DNA of 64,000 nucleotides, taken from NCBI RefSeq assembly GCF_900188355.1, contig NZ_FZNX01000001.1:147671-211670 (forward strand), read 5' to 3'. A program made the translations under genes and the position numbers. Source of the stretch: Lutibacter flavus. GTDB lineage: Bacteria > Bacteroidota > Bacteroidia > Flavobacteriales > Flavobacteriaceae. Shown here piece after piece: positions 40,399 through 49,670 of this stretch; within the stretch, counting starts at the first letter, position 1; every line of letters begins with the position of its first letter. Under the pieces are notes generated by a model. The model saw only the letters and a program-made list of their open reading frames with translations. It did no database searches and was not told the origin of the DNA.

Positions 40399-42402
40399 TT
40401 AATTAAATAAGATTTCTTTTTTAGAACCATCTTTAAAGAAAACAATAACTTTATTAGTTGTAAATTTTAAATCTTTAATAGGGTATAACTCCTTTTTAGT
40501 AAATTTTTCACCTGCATTTTTCCAAAGCATTAACGTTATATGGTATTGTGTTTTGTCTTTATTTGGAATATAATTAGTAGTGACATTTAAAACAGTACTT
40601 TCATTACTTTCGGGATGCAACCCAACGGAATTAATTATTTCTGTTGTATCCCAACCTAAAACAGGAATCATTGCTAATTGATATTTACCGTTATTAATAA
40701 TTTTTATTTGGTGTCCTTTAATTATTTTGGAGGTAGTTTTTATTTCCTCATTTAACTTAGGTAAAGCATAGTGGCCTAAGTGCATTAAAACATCATCTGA
40801 ACTGCTATTTTTATCAACTCTCAAAATACCATTTGGCAAAGGAACATCAGCAAGATTTAGTTTTATATTTTCATTTGTTTCTAAAACGGCATCTCTATAA
40901 TAAATGCCATTTTCAAATTTTTTGAAGGTGAAAAGGCGCAACGCTTCCCATTGCAGTTGCTTATTTTTAAAAACATAGTTCATTGCTACTTCACCATTTT
41001 TACCATCAGCTTGCCAAGGAAAAGAGCTATTATATGACAATCTATTATAATTTTCGGTAGATCTATATTTTTGCCAGTCGTCCTCCACTTTTTCATGGCA
41101 CCAAGCTCTAATTTCTGAAGCTCCAATATTTGGGTAATCAGTTATTAATATTTCAGATACACCTTGAAATTTATTATAAACATTATCTTTTTTAAATTCT
41201 GTTTCCCAAACACCATTGTTTTCAATAGCTTTCCAAAACGGATTTTCATCTGGTACAAGTAGCCCTAAAAAGGCTTTTCCCATCCAAAAAACACTTCCTC
41301 TACAACTATAATTTTGAACGGCAGGTTCAAATTCTCCGTAAAATCCTAAGGTTGGAATATTGTCTTTTAAAAAATCGGGGTGTTGTAAAAATTGTTTTAT
41401 TACACTTGAAGATATTCTCCTCATCCAACCAAAATTTGTATTACTATCATCTTCAAATCCCATTAATGGAAAAGGAACTATTGCTCCAATTCGGTAACTA
41501 ATGCTGCGTCCCCACATTATCATTTTACCATTTTTTCCAAACATAAAAGGGTAGTTAGATTTTACATTTTTAAAATTCTCTTGAAACTTACTAGCATATT
41601 TAGGGTAATATTCTTTTCCAAAAAATTCGGACCATACCATTCCATACATTTGAAAAGCCCACATACTATAATAATCGTATGCTGGATTGTCGTTATACCA
41701 ACCATTTCCTCTATAATGGTCTAATGATCTTTGAAGATATTCTTCTAATAAAGGTTCATTAACGGCATATCCTTGTTGTTTAAAAAAGCTCATTACAAAA
41801 ATATTGAAGAACTTCCAGTTAGAAGGTACTGTTGGACCATCAGCATAACTTAACATTGTATTTGCCAATGCATCTTTTTGAGCTTTTGTTAAAGGCTCCC
41901 AAAGTACATTTGGAATTACTAATAATGAAACCGCCAATGCTCCAAATTCAACTAAATTTTGACTAATATTTCCATCTATTGCTCTTGGAATTATATACGA
42001 ATCACTTTCTAGATCAATTAATTTTACAATTTGATGCCGATAGTATTCTGAAACATTGATGTTATTAACTACTAATGCAGGATTTTCTTTTAAAAGTGGA
42101 GCAGCAACAAATAATGTTCTACAAAGTCCTTCCAGTTTTTCTGTAGGAATTTCTGATGCTAGATTTGGATACGTTTTTCCAGATTGTTTTGGAAATTTCA
42201 TAGCATCATCTAATGTGTTTATATAGCTAAAAGCACCATCTAATAAATACAATGCGGCATCTTTCCAATGCTGCTTTGTCATTCCAGTATGCGGACTTAT
42301 TTTATAATTTGGGTTTTCAACTTCAAAAACCTTCTTTTCAGATTGAGAAAAAACCAATGTATTTATGAGAAATAATAAAACTAAAATCCTAAATTTATAC
42401 AT
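40399..42402 (-). CDS. DUF2264 protein, GH154-like candidate uronidase
   Basis: The N-terminal (alpha/alpha)-barrel region matches DUF2264: MTKQHWKDAALYLLDGAF near 42, GLCRTLFVAAPLL near 92, VPSNWKFFNIFV near 195 and YRGNGWYNDNPAYDYYSMWAFQMYG (in two parts near 232-255). The C-terminal 250 residues are beta-rich. A signal peptide ends near LVFSQ. CAZy placed DUF2264-type proteins in GH154, where beta-glucuronidase activity is reported; I recall this rather than derive it. It lies 6 nt after the SASA esterase and in the same transcription unit as GH88, so a uronic-acid target is plausible. Catalytic residues cannot be assigned with confidence by eye. Confidence 0.8.
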   Translation of the reverse strand: MYKFRILVLLFLINTLVFSQSEKKVFEVENPNYKISPHTGMTKQHWKDAALYLLDGAFSYINTLDDAMKFPKQSGKTYPNLASEIPTEKLEGLCRTLFVAAPLLKENPALVVNNINVSEYYRHQIVKLIDLESDSYIIPRAIDGNISQNLVEFGALAVSLLVIPNVLWEPLTKAQKDALANTMLSYADGPTVPSNWKFFNIFVMSFFKQQGYAVNEPLLEEYLQRSLDHYRGNGWYNDNPAYDYYSMWAFQMYGMVWSEFFGKEYYPKYASKFQENFKNVKSNYPFMFGKNGKMIMWGRSISYRIGAIVPFPLMGFEDDSNTNFGWMRRISSSVIKQFLQHPDFLKDNIPTLGFYGEFEPAVQNYSCRGSVFWMGKAFLGLLVPDENPFWKAIENNGVWETEFKKDNVYNKFQGVSEILITDYPNIGASEIRAWCHEKVEDDWQKYRSTENYNRLSYNSSFPWQADGKNGEVAMNYVFKNKQLQWEALRLFTFKKFENGIYYRDAVLETNENIKLNLADVPLPNGILRVDKNSSSDDVLMHLGHYALPKLNEEIKTTSKIIKGHQIKIINNGKYQLAMIPVLGWDTTEIINSVGLHPESNESTVLNVTTNYIPNKDKTQYHITLMLWKNAGEKFTKKELYPIKDLKFTTNKVIVFFKDGSKKEILFN

Positions 42403-42408
42403 AAGTTG

Positions 42409-44346
42409 TTAATTGTCAGTTCTAAATGGAGTTGTTGGTAAATTTTCTTTATTATATAAATTTGCATCATCTGGATTATCGGCCCAGGCGTATCGTACAT
42501 ATAATGGTTTTTCTATAGTTTCATTCCAAACGATTACATTGTTGTTTTCAATAGTAGCTTTTGCCCAAATAAATTTCTTATCGGCTCCTGCAATTGAGAA
42601 TCCTTTTACATAACCATATTTATCCTTTGTTTGAAGCCCAGATCCAATATTATTAAAACTTACTACAATTTTATTGTCTTTTATTTCCTGACTTTTAAAC
42701 GTTGGTCCCGAATAAACGATGTTTTGGTTATAAGCAGTTTTTCTGGCTGCCAATGATAATCTATAACCAACATCTTGTTTGTTTTTTGGGTGAATATCTC
42801 CAGCTTCACCTAATTCAATAATTACTGCCTCACCAGTATTTGATAATTGTAATGTTTTTGATTGAGATTCTCTTAAAACCGCCCAATTACTTTCAACTGA
42901 AGGTTCTTGAGGCTCCATATAATTAGCTAATTGTACCCATAAAAATGGGAAATCTCCAATTTTCCAGTCTTTTCTCCATTGTTTAATCATAGTTGGAAAT
43001 AACTCACTATATTTTTTAGCTTCTTCCAAGCTATTTGCATTCGATTCTCCTTGATACCAAATTGCTCCTTTAATTGGAAAATTTAGTAATGGATAAATCA
43101 TTTTATTATATAGTAATGTAGAAATTTGATTTACACCCATATATGGCTTTCTGTAAGAGCCAACTTTAAAAGACCAATTTTTTGCCAATGAACTTGTTCT
43201 TTTTGAAGTTTTTACAAATAAATCTGTAGCATCACCATAAATTCCACCACCGCCACCAGTATCGTCAACTCTTATTGCAATTGTATTTATTCCTTGTTTT
43301 AAGTTTTTAGCATCAACTTCATAAACACGAGTAGAGCTGTATTCCTGAATAGTTTCACCAACTTTATTTCCATTAATCCATACATAATCTGAATCGTCAA
43401 TTTTACCAAGACCAAGAGTTATTTTATTTGCGGCCTCATCTTCAGTTAAATTAATGGTGGTTCTGTACCAAGCAAAACCATCTAATCCTTCAAAGCCTTC
43501 ATACTCCCACATAGCGGGAACTTTAATTTGAATCCAATCACTTTCATCTAGATTTTCTTTAGCCCAAATAGGTTCGTTATTTACAAAACCTTGATCTTCT
43601 TCTGTAAGATTTGGAAACACCTTTTTGTAGACATCAACTTGTTTCATAAATTCTGTATCCGATTTCTTTTGAACGTTATCAAAAAAGTCCTTAGCATTTT
43701 TAATACCTAAAACTTCGGCACTCATCCAAGGTTCAATTCTACTACCTCCCCATGAAGTGTTAATTAAGCCAATTGGTACATTGCTATTTGATGCTCTTAA
43801 ATTTTTAGCAAAGAAATATCCAACTGCAGTAAAATCACCTACGTTTTCAGGATTTCCAATATTCCATTCTCCACCAGCTAATTCTTTTTCTGGTGAATTT
43901 GCCGAAGATAATGGTACTTTGAAATGCCTTATATTTAAATCGTTTGCGTTTTCAATTTCTGCAATTGCGTTGTTTGAATTTTTAACAATCCATTCCATGT
44001 TAGATTGGCCAGAACAAATCCAAACATCACCAATTAAAATATCATTAATTATAATGGTTTCTTTACCTGATTTAATCGTCATTTCTAAAGGACCTCCTTC
44101 TTTCATTTTAGGAAGGGTAACTTTCCAAGCTCCTTTTGAATTTGATTTGGTTTTGTAGGATTTATTGTTGAATTTAACAGTTATCTTTTTACCTTTTTTA
44201 TGTTCTCCCCAAACATTTATATCATGGTTTCTTTGAATAACCATATGGTTGTTAAAAAGTTTGGATACTTTTAATTGTGAAAACATACTTGTACTAACTA
44301 ATAGTGTTATTAAAACTAGAAGGAGTTTTGTGGCTTTAAATTTCAT
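42409..44346 (-). CDS. SASA-family acetylesterase with inserted beta-sandwich (CE20-like)
   Basis: Exported SGNH-type O-acetylesterase. The nucleophile Ser is in VWICSGQSNMEW near 113. INTSWGGSRIEPW near 195 and IWYQGESNANS near 432 hold oxyanion-hole residues, and DIHPKNKQDVGYR near 517 supplies the Asp/His pair. Between them, at about 245-380, sits an inserted GH2-like sugar-binding beta-sandwich (AMWEYEGFEG, WINGNKVGET, TIAIRVDDTGGGGG). This split layout resembles the xyloglucan acetylesterase founding CE20. In the xyloglucan-like block it would deacetylate galactose branches. It precedes DUF2264 by 6 nt and follows GH88 by 55 nt. The paralogue at 54019 lacks the insert. Confidence 0.87.
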   Translation of the reverse strand: MKFKATKLLLVLITLLVSTSMFSQLKVSKLFNNHMVIQRNHDINVWGEHKKGKKITVKFNNKSYKTKSNSKGAWKVTLPKMKEGGPLEMTIKSGKETIIINDILIGDVWICSGQSNMEWIVKNSNNAIAEIENANDLNIRHFKVPLSSANSPEKELAGGEWNIGNPENVGDFTAVGYFFAKNLRASNSNVPIGLINTSWGGSRIEPWMSAEVLGIKNAKDFFDNVQKKSDTEFMKQVDVYKKVFPNLTEEDQGFVNNEPIWAKENLDESDWIQIKVPAMWEYEGFEGLDGFAWYRTTINLTEDEAANKITLGLGKIDDSDYVWINGNKVGETIQEYSSTRVYEVDAKNLKQGINTIAIRVDDTGGGGGIYGDATDLFVKTSKRTSSLAKNWSFKVGSYRKPYMGVNQISTLLYNKMIYPLLNFPIKGAIWYQGESNANSLEEAKKYSELFPTMIKQWRKDWKIGDFPFLWVQLANYMEPQEPSVESNWAVLRESQSKTLQLSNTGEAVIIELGEAGDIHPKNKQDVGYRLSLAARKTAYNQNIVYSGPTFKSQEIKDNKIVVSFNNIGSGLQTKDKYGYVKGFSIAGADKKFIWAKATIENNNVIVWNETIEKPLYVRYAWADNPDDANLYNKENLPTTPFRTDN

Positions 44347-44401
44347 TTTTCTAAATATTTTAATGCTATTTTTATTTTTTAATTTGGATTTTAAAAGCTA
44401 G

Positions 44402-45631
44402 TTAAAACTCTTTTAATTTTTTATATCTCATTAATGCTTCAACAAAATAATAATCAGCATAAGTTAATGGAACATCTACTTCGCTATTAGCTGGTAAATG
44501 ACCAACCCCGTGCTTAAGAATAAAATTGGCGTTATTCCCTAAAGCATTGCGATATTGTGGCGAACTTAATGTACGAATTTGAGTTTCTACGGTTTTTAAA
44601 TATGCTGCTGAATTATTGCTATTTGTATATTCGCTTAACTCTAAAAGAGCTGAGCACATAATTGCTGCAGCCGAAGCATCTCTATAGGTATCTGGTATGT
44701 TTGGAGCGTTAAAATCCCAAAACGGAATTTTATCTTCAGGTAAATTAGGGTGGTTAACCATAAATGAAGCAATATTTTCAGCCTGTTTTAAATATGTTGG
44801 GTCTTTTGTAAAACGGTACATTAACGTATAACCATACAATCCCCAGGCCTGACCTCTTGCCCAAGCCGATTCATTATTAAACCCTTGTGCTGTATGTTTA
44901 AATTCTGCTTGGCCAGAAATCGTATCATAACTTATAACATGATAAGAACTATTGTCTTTTCTGAAATGATTTTTTAAAGTTGTATTAGCATGTGTTATGG
45001 CTATATTTTTAAAATTAGGATCATCAAATTTTTCTGAAGACCACATTAATAATTCTAAATTCATCATATTATCAATAATCACTGGATATTGCCAAATATT
45101 GTTAGGACCTCCGCTATCCCAAGATTTAATTGCTTTTGTTGTAGTGTTAAAACGTGTTGATAATGATTTTGATGCGTTGAGAATGGCCTCTTTATAAGTA
45201 TCATCTTTGGTTAATCTATAGGCATTTCCAAAACTGCAATAAATCATAAATCCAACATCGTGGTTATCTGTTGTATACTGCTCATCCTTGACACGTAAAG
45301 TGTACTCATGAGCCCATTTTTTAACCTCCTCATTGTTGGAGTATTCATACAAATACCATAAAGTACCTGGAAAAAAACCACTTACCCACCATTTTGACTC
45401 ACAAGTTTCTAAATTTCCAAAACGATCTGTTGTTTTTGGTAAAAAATTAGGCTTGTCTTTTAGAGATTCAGCCATTTTTAAACTTTGTTGTACGGAAAAT
45501 TCGAGGGCTTCGTTTACAACAGTTTCCATTGAAATTTTGTCTTTTTTAGTTTCTTTTTTACAAGAAGTAAAAAAAATAAAGATTGAAGCAATTAAAACTG
45601 ATATTGTTTTTTTGATAATCATTTTGTTCAT
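44402..45631 (-). CDS. GH88 unsaturated glucuronyl hydrolase, lipoprotein
   Basis: Hydrolase for 4,5-unsaturated uronic acid at the non-reducing end of lyase products. The (alpha/alpha)6 barrel shows SKWWVSGFFPGTLWYLYE near 80, the first key Asp in DNHDVGFMIYCSFG near 121, the second in PVIIDNMMNLELL near 186, SAWARGQAWGLYGY near 253 and RDASAAAIMCSALL near 320. The family's usual DTS-rich end is present in variant form (EVDVPLTYADYYFVEAL). The lipobox is FTSC followed by KKET. It begins a minus-strand unit with SASA and DUF2264. Note that no polysaccharide lyase lies in this block; the pectin lyases are 25 kb away. Confidence 0.9.
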   Translation of the reverse strand: MNKMIIKKTISVLIASIFIFFTSCKKETKKDKISMETVVNEALEFSVQQSLKMAESLKDKPNFLPKTTDRFGNLETCESKWWVSGFFPGTLWYLYEYSNNEEVKKWAHEYTLRVKDEQYTTDNHDVGFMIYCSFGNAYRLTKDDTYKEAILNASKSLSTRFNTTTKAIKSWDSGGPNNIWQYPVIIDNMMNLELLMWSSEKFDDPNFKNIAITHANTTLKNHFRKDNSSYHVISYDTISGQAEFKHTAQGFNNESAWARGQAWGLYGYTLMYRFTKDPTYLKQAENIASFMVNHPNLPEDKIPFWDFNAPNIPDTYRDASAAAIMCSALLELSEYTNSNNSAAYLKTVETQIRTLSSPQYRNALGNNANFILKHGVGHLPANSEVDVPLTYADYYFVEALMRYKKLKEF

Positions 45632-46072
45632 ATTCTATAGTTTCAAGTAGTGGATTGTAAATGTTTTTGTATTTATTTGATTTATAAGAAATAAAAATAC
45701 TACAGAAAAAAATGATTTCATCATAACAAATATAAAAATTCAAGCTTAGTTTAACTAAACATTTATTGCGTTTAATTAGACTTTTTTTAGCATTTTTAAG
45801 ATGTGAAAAACCATTTTTATTTTTTTTTAAAAAAACTGATACAATTTTTTAAGGTTTAATCTTTACAAAGTTTTTAACATCTAATAAATCGAAAAAAAAA
45901 TCAAAAAAAAGTAAATTCAGATTAAGATAAATCATAATTTTAAACAGTATAAAGATAGCATATTTACCTAAACTTATAGTCAACTGCAGATATCATATGC
46001 TATATTGATTAAATAATACTAATCATAACTTTTAAGATTAGCCTAATTTTATTGAAACTAAATTAATCTATT
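45632..46072. other. Divergent intergenic region between GH88 and GH9
   Basis: 441 bp with no convincing gene. It is very A/T-rich, with long T and A runs around 45820-45910. Candidate minus-strand promoter elements are listed separately; on the plus side only a weak TATATTGA box at 46001 is seen before GH9. Short overlapping frames on the minus strand are out of frame with GH88 and have poor composition. This is the natural place for operators of the AraC regulators. Confidence 0.7.
45727..45759 (-). promoter_or_regulatory. Candidate promoter of the GH88-SASA-DUF2264 unit
   Basis: On the minus strand TTTAG (45759-45755) is followed after 20 nt by TATATTTG (45734-45727), an exact TANNTTTG -7 box. 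The same TTTAG-N20-TANNTTTG layout occurs upstream of the GH2 at 40214. The leader would be about 90 nt. Confidence 0.45.
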
Positions 46073-48574
46073 ATGAAATACTATTTCTTTTCGCTATTTG
46101 TATGCTTTTTTTTAAATGTAAATGCTCAAACTATAGCCGATTCGAGTTCTGTTTTTAAAATTAATAATCAGGAGTATTTAGAAATGCGAGGTGCAAATGT
46201 AATGTTGGCACATGATTTTTATCCTGAAAGTCATCAAGGAGGTGTAGGACTTATTCAAAACGGAATTAGAGTTGCAACAAATGGAGATTTAAGATTAGAA
46301 CCAACTCCAGGTCAGTGGCAACCAGTTCCAAAAGTTAGTGAACGCAAGGTTGATTTGGAAACTCAAGAAATTAGTGTTCATATGGAATATCCAGATCCGT
46401 CAAAAGATAGAACAGGTTTTAATCCAATTATATATCCCAAATTAAATTTAGGCTATACATTAAAAGTAAAACCATTTGGAAAATCATTTAAAATAATAGT
46501 GGATTTAGATGCACCGTTACCTGAAGAATGGGTTGGTAAAGTAGGAATGAATATCGAACTTTTTCCTGGGTATTTATTTGGGAAATCATATTATATGGAT
46601 GATAATTTTGGTTTGTTTAACCGTCAGGCAAATGGTCCGGGTTATATTGATGCTGATAAGGAATATCAAATTACTCCAATGGCTATTGGTAGAGAATTGG
46701 TTGTTGTTCCAGAAGACAGCAAGCAAACATTAAGCATAAAGAATTTAAATGGAGGTAATTTAGAATTAATAGATGGCCGTGCAAAACATAGTAATGGATG
46801 GTTTGTTGTAAGATCTATTGTACCAGCTGGTGTTACTAAAAATGCCATTGAATGGTTAATAACTCCAAATGTTGAAGAAAATTTTACATATAGTCCAGTT
46901 GTGCAAGTTTCACAAGTAGGGTATCATTCCCAACAATCTAAAATAGCTGTTATAGAAACGGATAAAAATGACATAATTAATAAGCAAGTTAAATTATTAA
47001 GAGTAAATAATAAAGGTGGTTTTACTCAAATACTTTCTGAAACTCCAAAAGAATGGGGAGATTTTTTACGCTATAATTATTACCAGTTTGATTTTTCGGA
47101 AATTACAGAACCTGGAATGTATGTTGTAAATTATGGAGATTATACAACAAATCCATTTCAAATTAATGACAACGTTTTTAAAAGAGATGTTTGGCAACCA
47201 ACTTTAGAGTATTTTTTACCAGTTCAAATGTGTCATATGCGTGTAAATGATCGATATAAGGTTTGGCATGGGCGTTGCCATATTGATGATGCGAGAATGG
47301 CTCCAACTAATCACAATCATTTTGATGGGTACAAACAAGGTTCAGAAACACTAACAAAATATCAATCTGGAGAACATGTTCCCGGAATAAATGTTGGCGG
47401 TTGGCATGATGCTGGAGATTATGATTTAAGAGTTGAATCACAAGCTTCTACGGTTCGAGGTTTGTCGCATATTTATGAAATTTTTAAAGTAGATTATGAC
47501 AATACGAACATAGACCAAAAAACTAAAACTGTTGAAATGTTGCAACCAGATGGAAAAGCCGATATGTTGCAACAAATTGAGCACGGCGCACTTTCAATAG
47601 TTGGTGGTTATAAATCTATGGGGCGTTTTTATAGAGGTATAATTGTACCACATAAAAGACAATATATTTTATTAGGAGATGCAGTATCACATAGTGATAA
47701 TGAAATTTATTCAAATACTAATAATCCTACAGATTTAGATGTTAAAGCTATTGAAATAGGAGAAAAAGGCGCTCCAGATGATCGCTGGGTGTTTACTGAG
47801 GAAAATCCATATAGAGAATTAAATGCTGCTGCTGGATTAGCTGCTGCTGCACGAGTTTTAAAAGATTTTAATGCTGAATTAGCCGCTGATTGTCTTAAAA
47901 TTGCTGAAGAAATTTGGGAGATAACAAAAACTGAGAATCAATTAATAAAAACGAGTTTAGCCGTTGAATTATTAAAAACTACAAATAACCAAAAATATGC
48001 TCAATTTTTAATTGATAATACAGATGCAATTATAGGTAAAATTGAACGAACAGGTTGGGTTGTTGGGCCAGTTTTGAATTTAGTTAACGATAAAAATTTC
48101 ACCAATAAAGTAAGAACGTCAGTTAAAGAATATTTAATTCAAGTTAAAGAATTAGAAAAGAAAACACCTTATGGAATGCCTTACGAACCAAATATTTGGG
48201 GAGCTGGTTGGGGAATTCAAAATTTTGGAGTTCAACAATACTTTTTACATACTAGTTTTCCAGATATTTTTCCAAATACTTATATGTTAAATGCTATGAA
48301 TTTTGTTTTAGGTGTGCACCCAGGAGTAAATATTTCTTCATTTGCATCAGGTGTTGGATCTAAATCTTTAACCCAAGCTTATGGAATAAATAGAGGAGAA
48401 AACTCTTTTATTCCTGGAGGAATAGGATCTGGAACAGCTTTAATTCGTCCTGATTTTCCTGAATTATTAGAATGGCCATTTTTATGGCAGCAAACTGAAT
48501 ATGTTTTAGGAGGAGGAACAACAGATTATATTTTTCTAATTCTAGCTGCAGATCAATTATTCAATAAAAAATGA
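46073..48574 (+). CDS. GH9 glycoside hydrolase with an extra N-terminal beta domain
   Basis: Inverting endo-beta-glucanase family. A signal peptide ends near LNVNAQ. Residues about 20-265 form a beta-rich domain I do not recognise (GQWQPVPKVSER, GYLFGKSYYMDD). A cellulase-N Ig-like domain follows (VVQVSQVGYHSQQSK near 278). The catalytic (alpha/alpha)6 barrel has GGWHDAGDYDLR near 442, holding the base Asp pair, and a C-terminal WQQTEYVLGGGTTDY near 805 with the candidate acid Glu. At 833 residues it is longer than classical GH9. Xyloglucan loci often pair GH5_4 with GH9, which fits, but it stands alone on the plus strand beside the regulators. Backbone cleavage of a beta-1,4-glucan is the best guess. 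Confidence 0.85.
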   Translation: MKYYFFSLFVCFFLNVNAQTIADSSSVFKINNQEYLEMRGANVMLAHDFYPESHQGGVGLIQNGIRVATNGDLRLEPTPGQWQPVPKVSERKVDLETQEISVHMEYPDPSKDRTGFNPIIYPKLNLGYTLKVKPFGKSFKIIVDLDAPLPEEWVGKVGMNIELFPGYLFGKSYYMDDNFGLFNRQANGPGYIDADKEYQITPMAIGRELVVVPEDSKQTLSIKNLNGGNLELIDGRAKHSNGWFVVRSIVPAGVTKNAIEWLITPNVEENFTYSPVVQVSQVGYHSQQSKIAVIETDKNDIINKQVKLLRVNNKGGFTQILSETPKEWGDFLRYNYYQFDFSEITEPGMYVVNYGDYTTNPFQINDNVFKRDVWQPTLEYFLPVQMCHMRVNDRYKVWHGRCHIDDARMAPTNHNHFDGYKQGSETLTKYQSGEHVPGINVGGWHDAGDYDLRVESQASTVRGLSHIYEIFKVDYDNTNIDQKTKTVEMLQPDGKADMLQQIEHGALSIVGGYKSMGRFYRGIIVPHKRQYILLGDAVSHSDNEIYSNTNNPTDLDVKAIEIGEKGAPDDRWVFTEENPYRELNAAAGLAAAARVLKDFNAELAADCLKIAEEIWEITKTENQLIKTSLAVELLKTTNNQKYAQFLIDNTDAIIGKIERTGWVVGPVLNLVNDKNFTNKVRTSVKEYLIQVKELEKKTPYGMPYEPNIWGAGWGIQNFGVQQYFLHTSFPDIFPNTYMLNAMNFVLGVHPGVNISSFASGVGSKSLTQAYGINRGENSFIPGGIGSGTALIRPDFPELLEWPFLWQQTEYVLGGGTTDYIFLILAADQLFNKK

Positions 48575-48705
48575 AAATTATGATTAAAAGATTTTAACAT
48601 TTTTTCTATCATTCAATCCAATAAGAAAGCTTTTTTATAGTGTTTGTTTGTTATTCTCTAATTTAATTCAATAATACAATTAATTAGTACTTTTTTGTCA
48701 AAATT

Positions 48706-48716
48706 TTACTATTTTG
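48706..48716 (+). promoter_or_regulatory. Motif shared upstream of the first and third AraC genes
   Basis: The 11-mer TTACTATTTTG lies 67 nt before the first AraC ATG and occurs identically 27 nt before the third (50675-50685). It could be part of a promoter (the TTTG resembles a -7 box end) or a regulator site. In so A/T-rich a sequence chance is a real alternative. Confidence 0.3.
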
Positions 48717-48783
48717 CAATACTATTGTTATCCTTAATGATAGTAATTTAACTCAATAATTATAAATAGAACTTATATTTTAT

Positions 48784-49656
48784 ATGGATAAAAATTTCCA
48801 CAGAGAAATTACACCAATAGCACCTGAAGATAGTTTTCAGGTTTTTGATCGTATAAAAGATGATTTTGATTTTCCTATTCATTTTCATCCTGAATATGAA
48901 TTGAATTTTATATTTAATGGAAAAGGTGTTAGAAGAGTTGTAGGGGATAGTATGGAAGAAATTTCAGAAATTGAATTGGTGTTAATTGGCCCTAATCTTG
49001 AACATTGCTGGGAATTGCACAATTGTAAAAGCAAAAAAATTAATGAAATTACAATTCAATTTCATAACGATTTATTTGATGATAAAATGCTTTCAAGAAG
49101 AATCTTTAAACCTATTAAAGATATGTTTGAAAGATCTAATTATGGGATTTTATTTTCAAAAAAAACTTCACATGATTTAAGAGAAAGAATACAGAAATTA
49201 TCTAAAATAGATAGTATAGATTATTTAATGGAGTTGATATCCATATTACAAGATTTGGCAAATTCTAGAAATCAACGTTTGTTGTCAACATATACTTCTC
49301 AAAATAAAAAATTTGAGAATAGTGATAAAATTAAAAAAGTATATGAGTATATACAGGAAAATTTTAACCATAAAATTTCACTATCAGAAATATCTGAAAT
49401 TGTAAATATGAGTCCGGTTACTTTTAATCGATTTATAAAAAAAAGAACAGGTAAAACTTTTGTGGAATATACAAACGATACACGAATTAGTTATGCCACC
49501 AGATGGTTAATAGAAACAGATTTAAGTATTAGTGAGATAAGCTTTAAATGTGGATTTAATAATATAGCCAATTTTAATAGAGTATTTAAAAAATGTAAAA
49601 GCGCAACACCAACAGAATTTAGAGAAAAGTTTGAAGGAATTAAGAGAGTTCTATAA
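48784..49656 (+). CDS. AraC-family regulator, first of three tandem paralogues
   Basis: Cytoplasmic transcription factor, 290 residues, no membrane segment. The N-terminal cupin-like sensor has FDFPIHFHPEYELNFI near 22 and IELVLIGPNLEH near 60. The C-terminal double helix-turn-helix covers about 190-290: first unit ISLSEISEIVNMSPVTFNRF, second ISEISFKCGFNNIANFNRVF, ending in the AraC signature TPTEFREKF. The gene is separated by 14 nt from the second paralogue. It follows GH9 by 209 nt of A/T-rich DNA with no obvious terminator. It probably senses a sugar released by one of the flanking blocks and activates them; which one is unknown. Confidence 0.9.
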   Translation: MDKNFHREITPIAPEDSFQVFDRIKDDFDFPIHFHPEYELNFIFNGKGVRRVVGDSMEEISEIELVLIGPNLEHCWELHNCKSKKINEITIQFHNDLFDDKMLSRRIFKPIKDMFERSNYGILFSKKTSHDLRERIQKLSKIDSIDYLMELISILQDLANSRNQRLLSTYTSQNKKFENSDKIKKVYEYIQENFNHKISLSEISEIVNMSPVTFNRFIKKRTGKTFVEYTNDTRISYATRWLIETDLSISEISFKCGFNNIANFNRVFKKCKSATPTEFREKFEGIKRVL

Positions 49657-49670
49657 CCTAAAATTTTAAA

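Noticed and set aside
43757-44158. 133-codon plus-strand frame opposite the SASA esterase
   Set aside because: It is antisense to a well-supported enzyme and shows no recognisable domain.
45558-45743. 61-codon minus-strand frame over the GH88 start
   Set aside because: Overlaps the GH88 coding start out of frame; its Phe/Tyr/Asn-rich composition reflects A/T-rich DNA.
45820-45910. Long A/T homopolymer tract considered as a terminator or phase-variable switch
   Set aside because: No stem pairs with it and it is far from both start codons; it looks like ordinary A/T-rich spacer.
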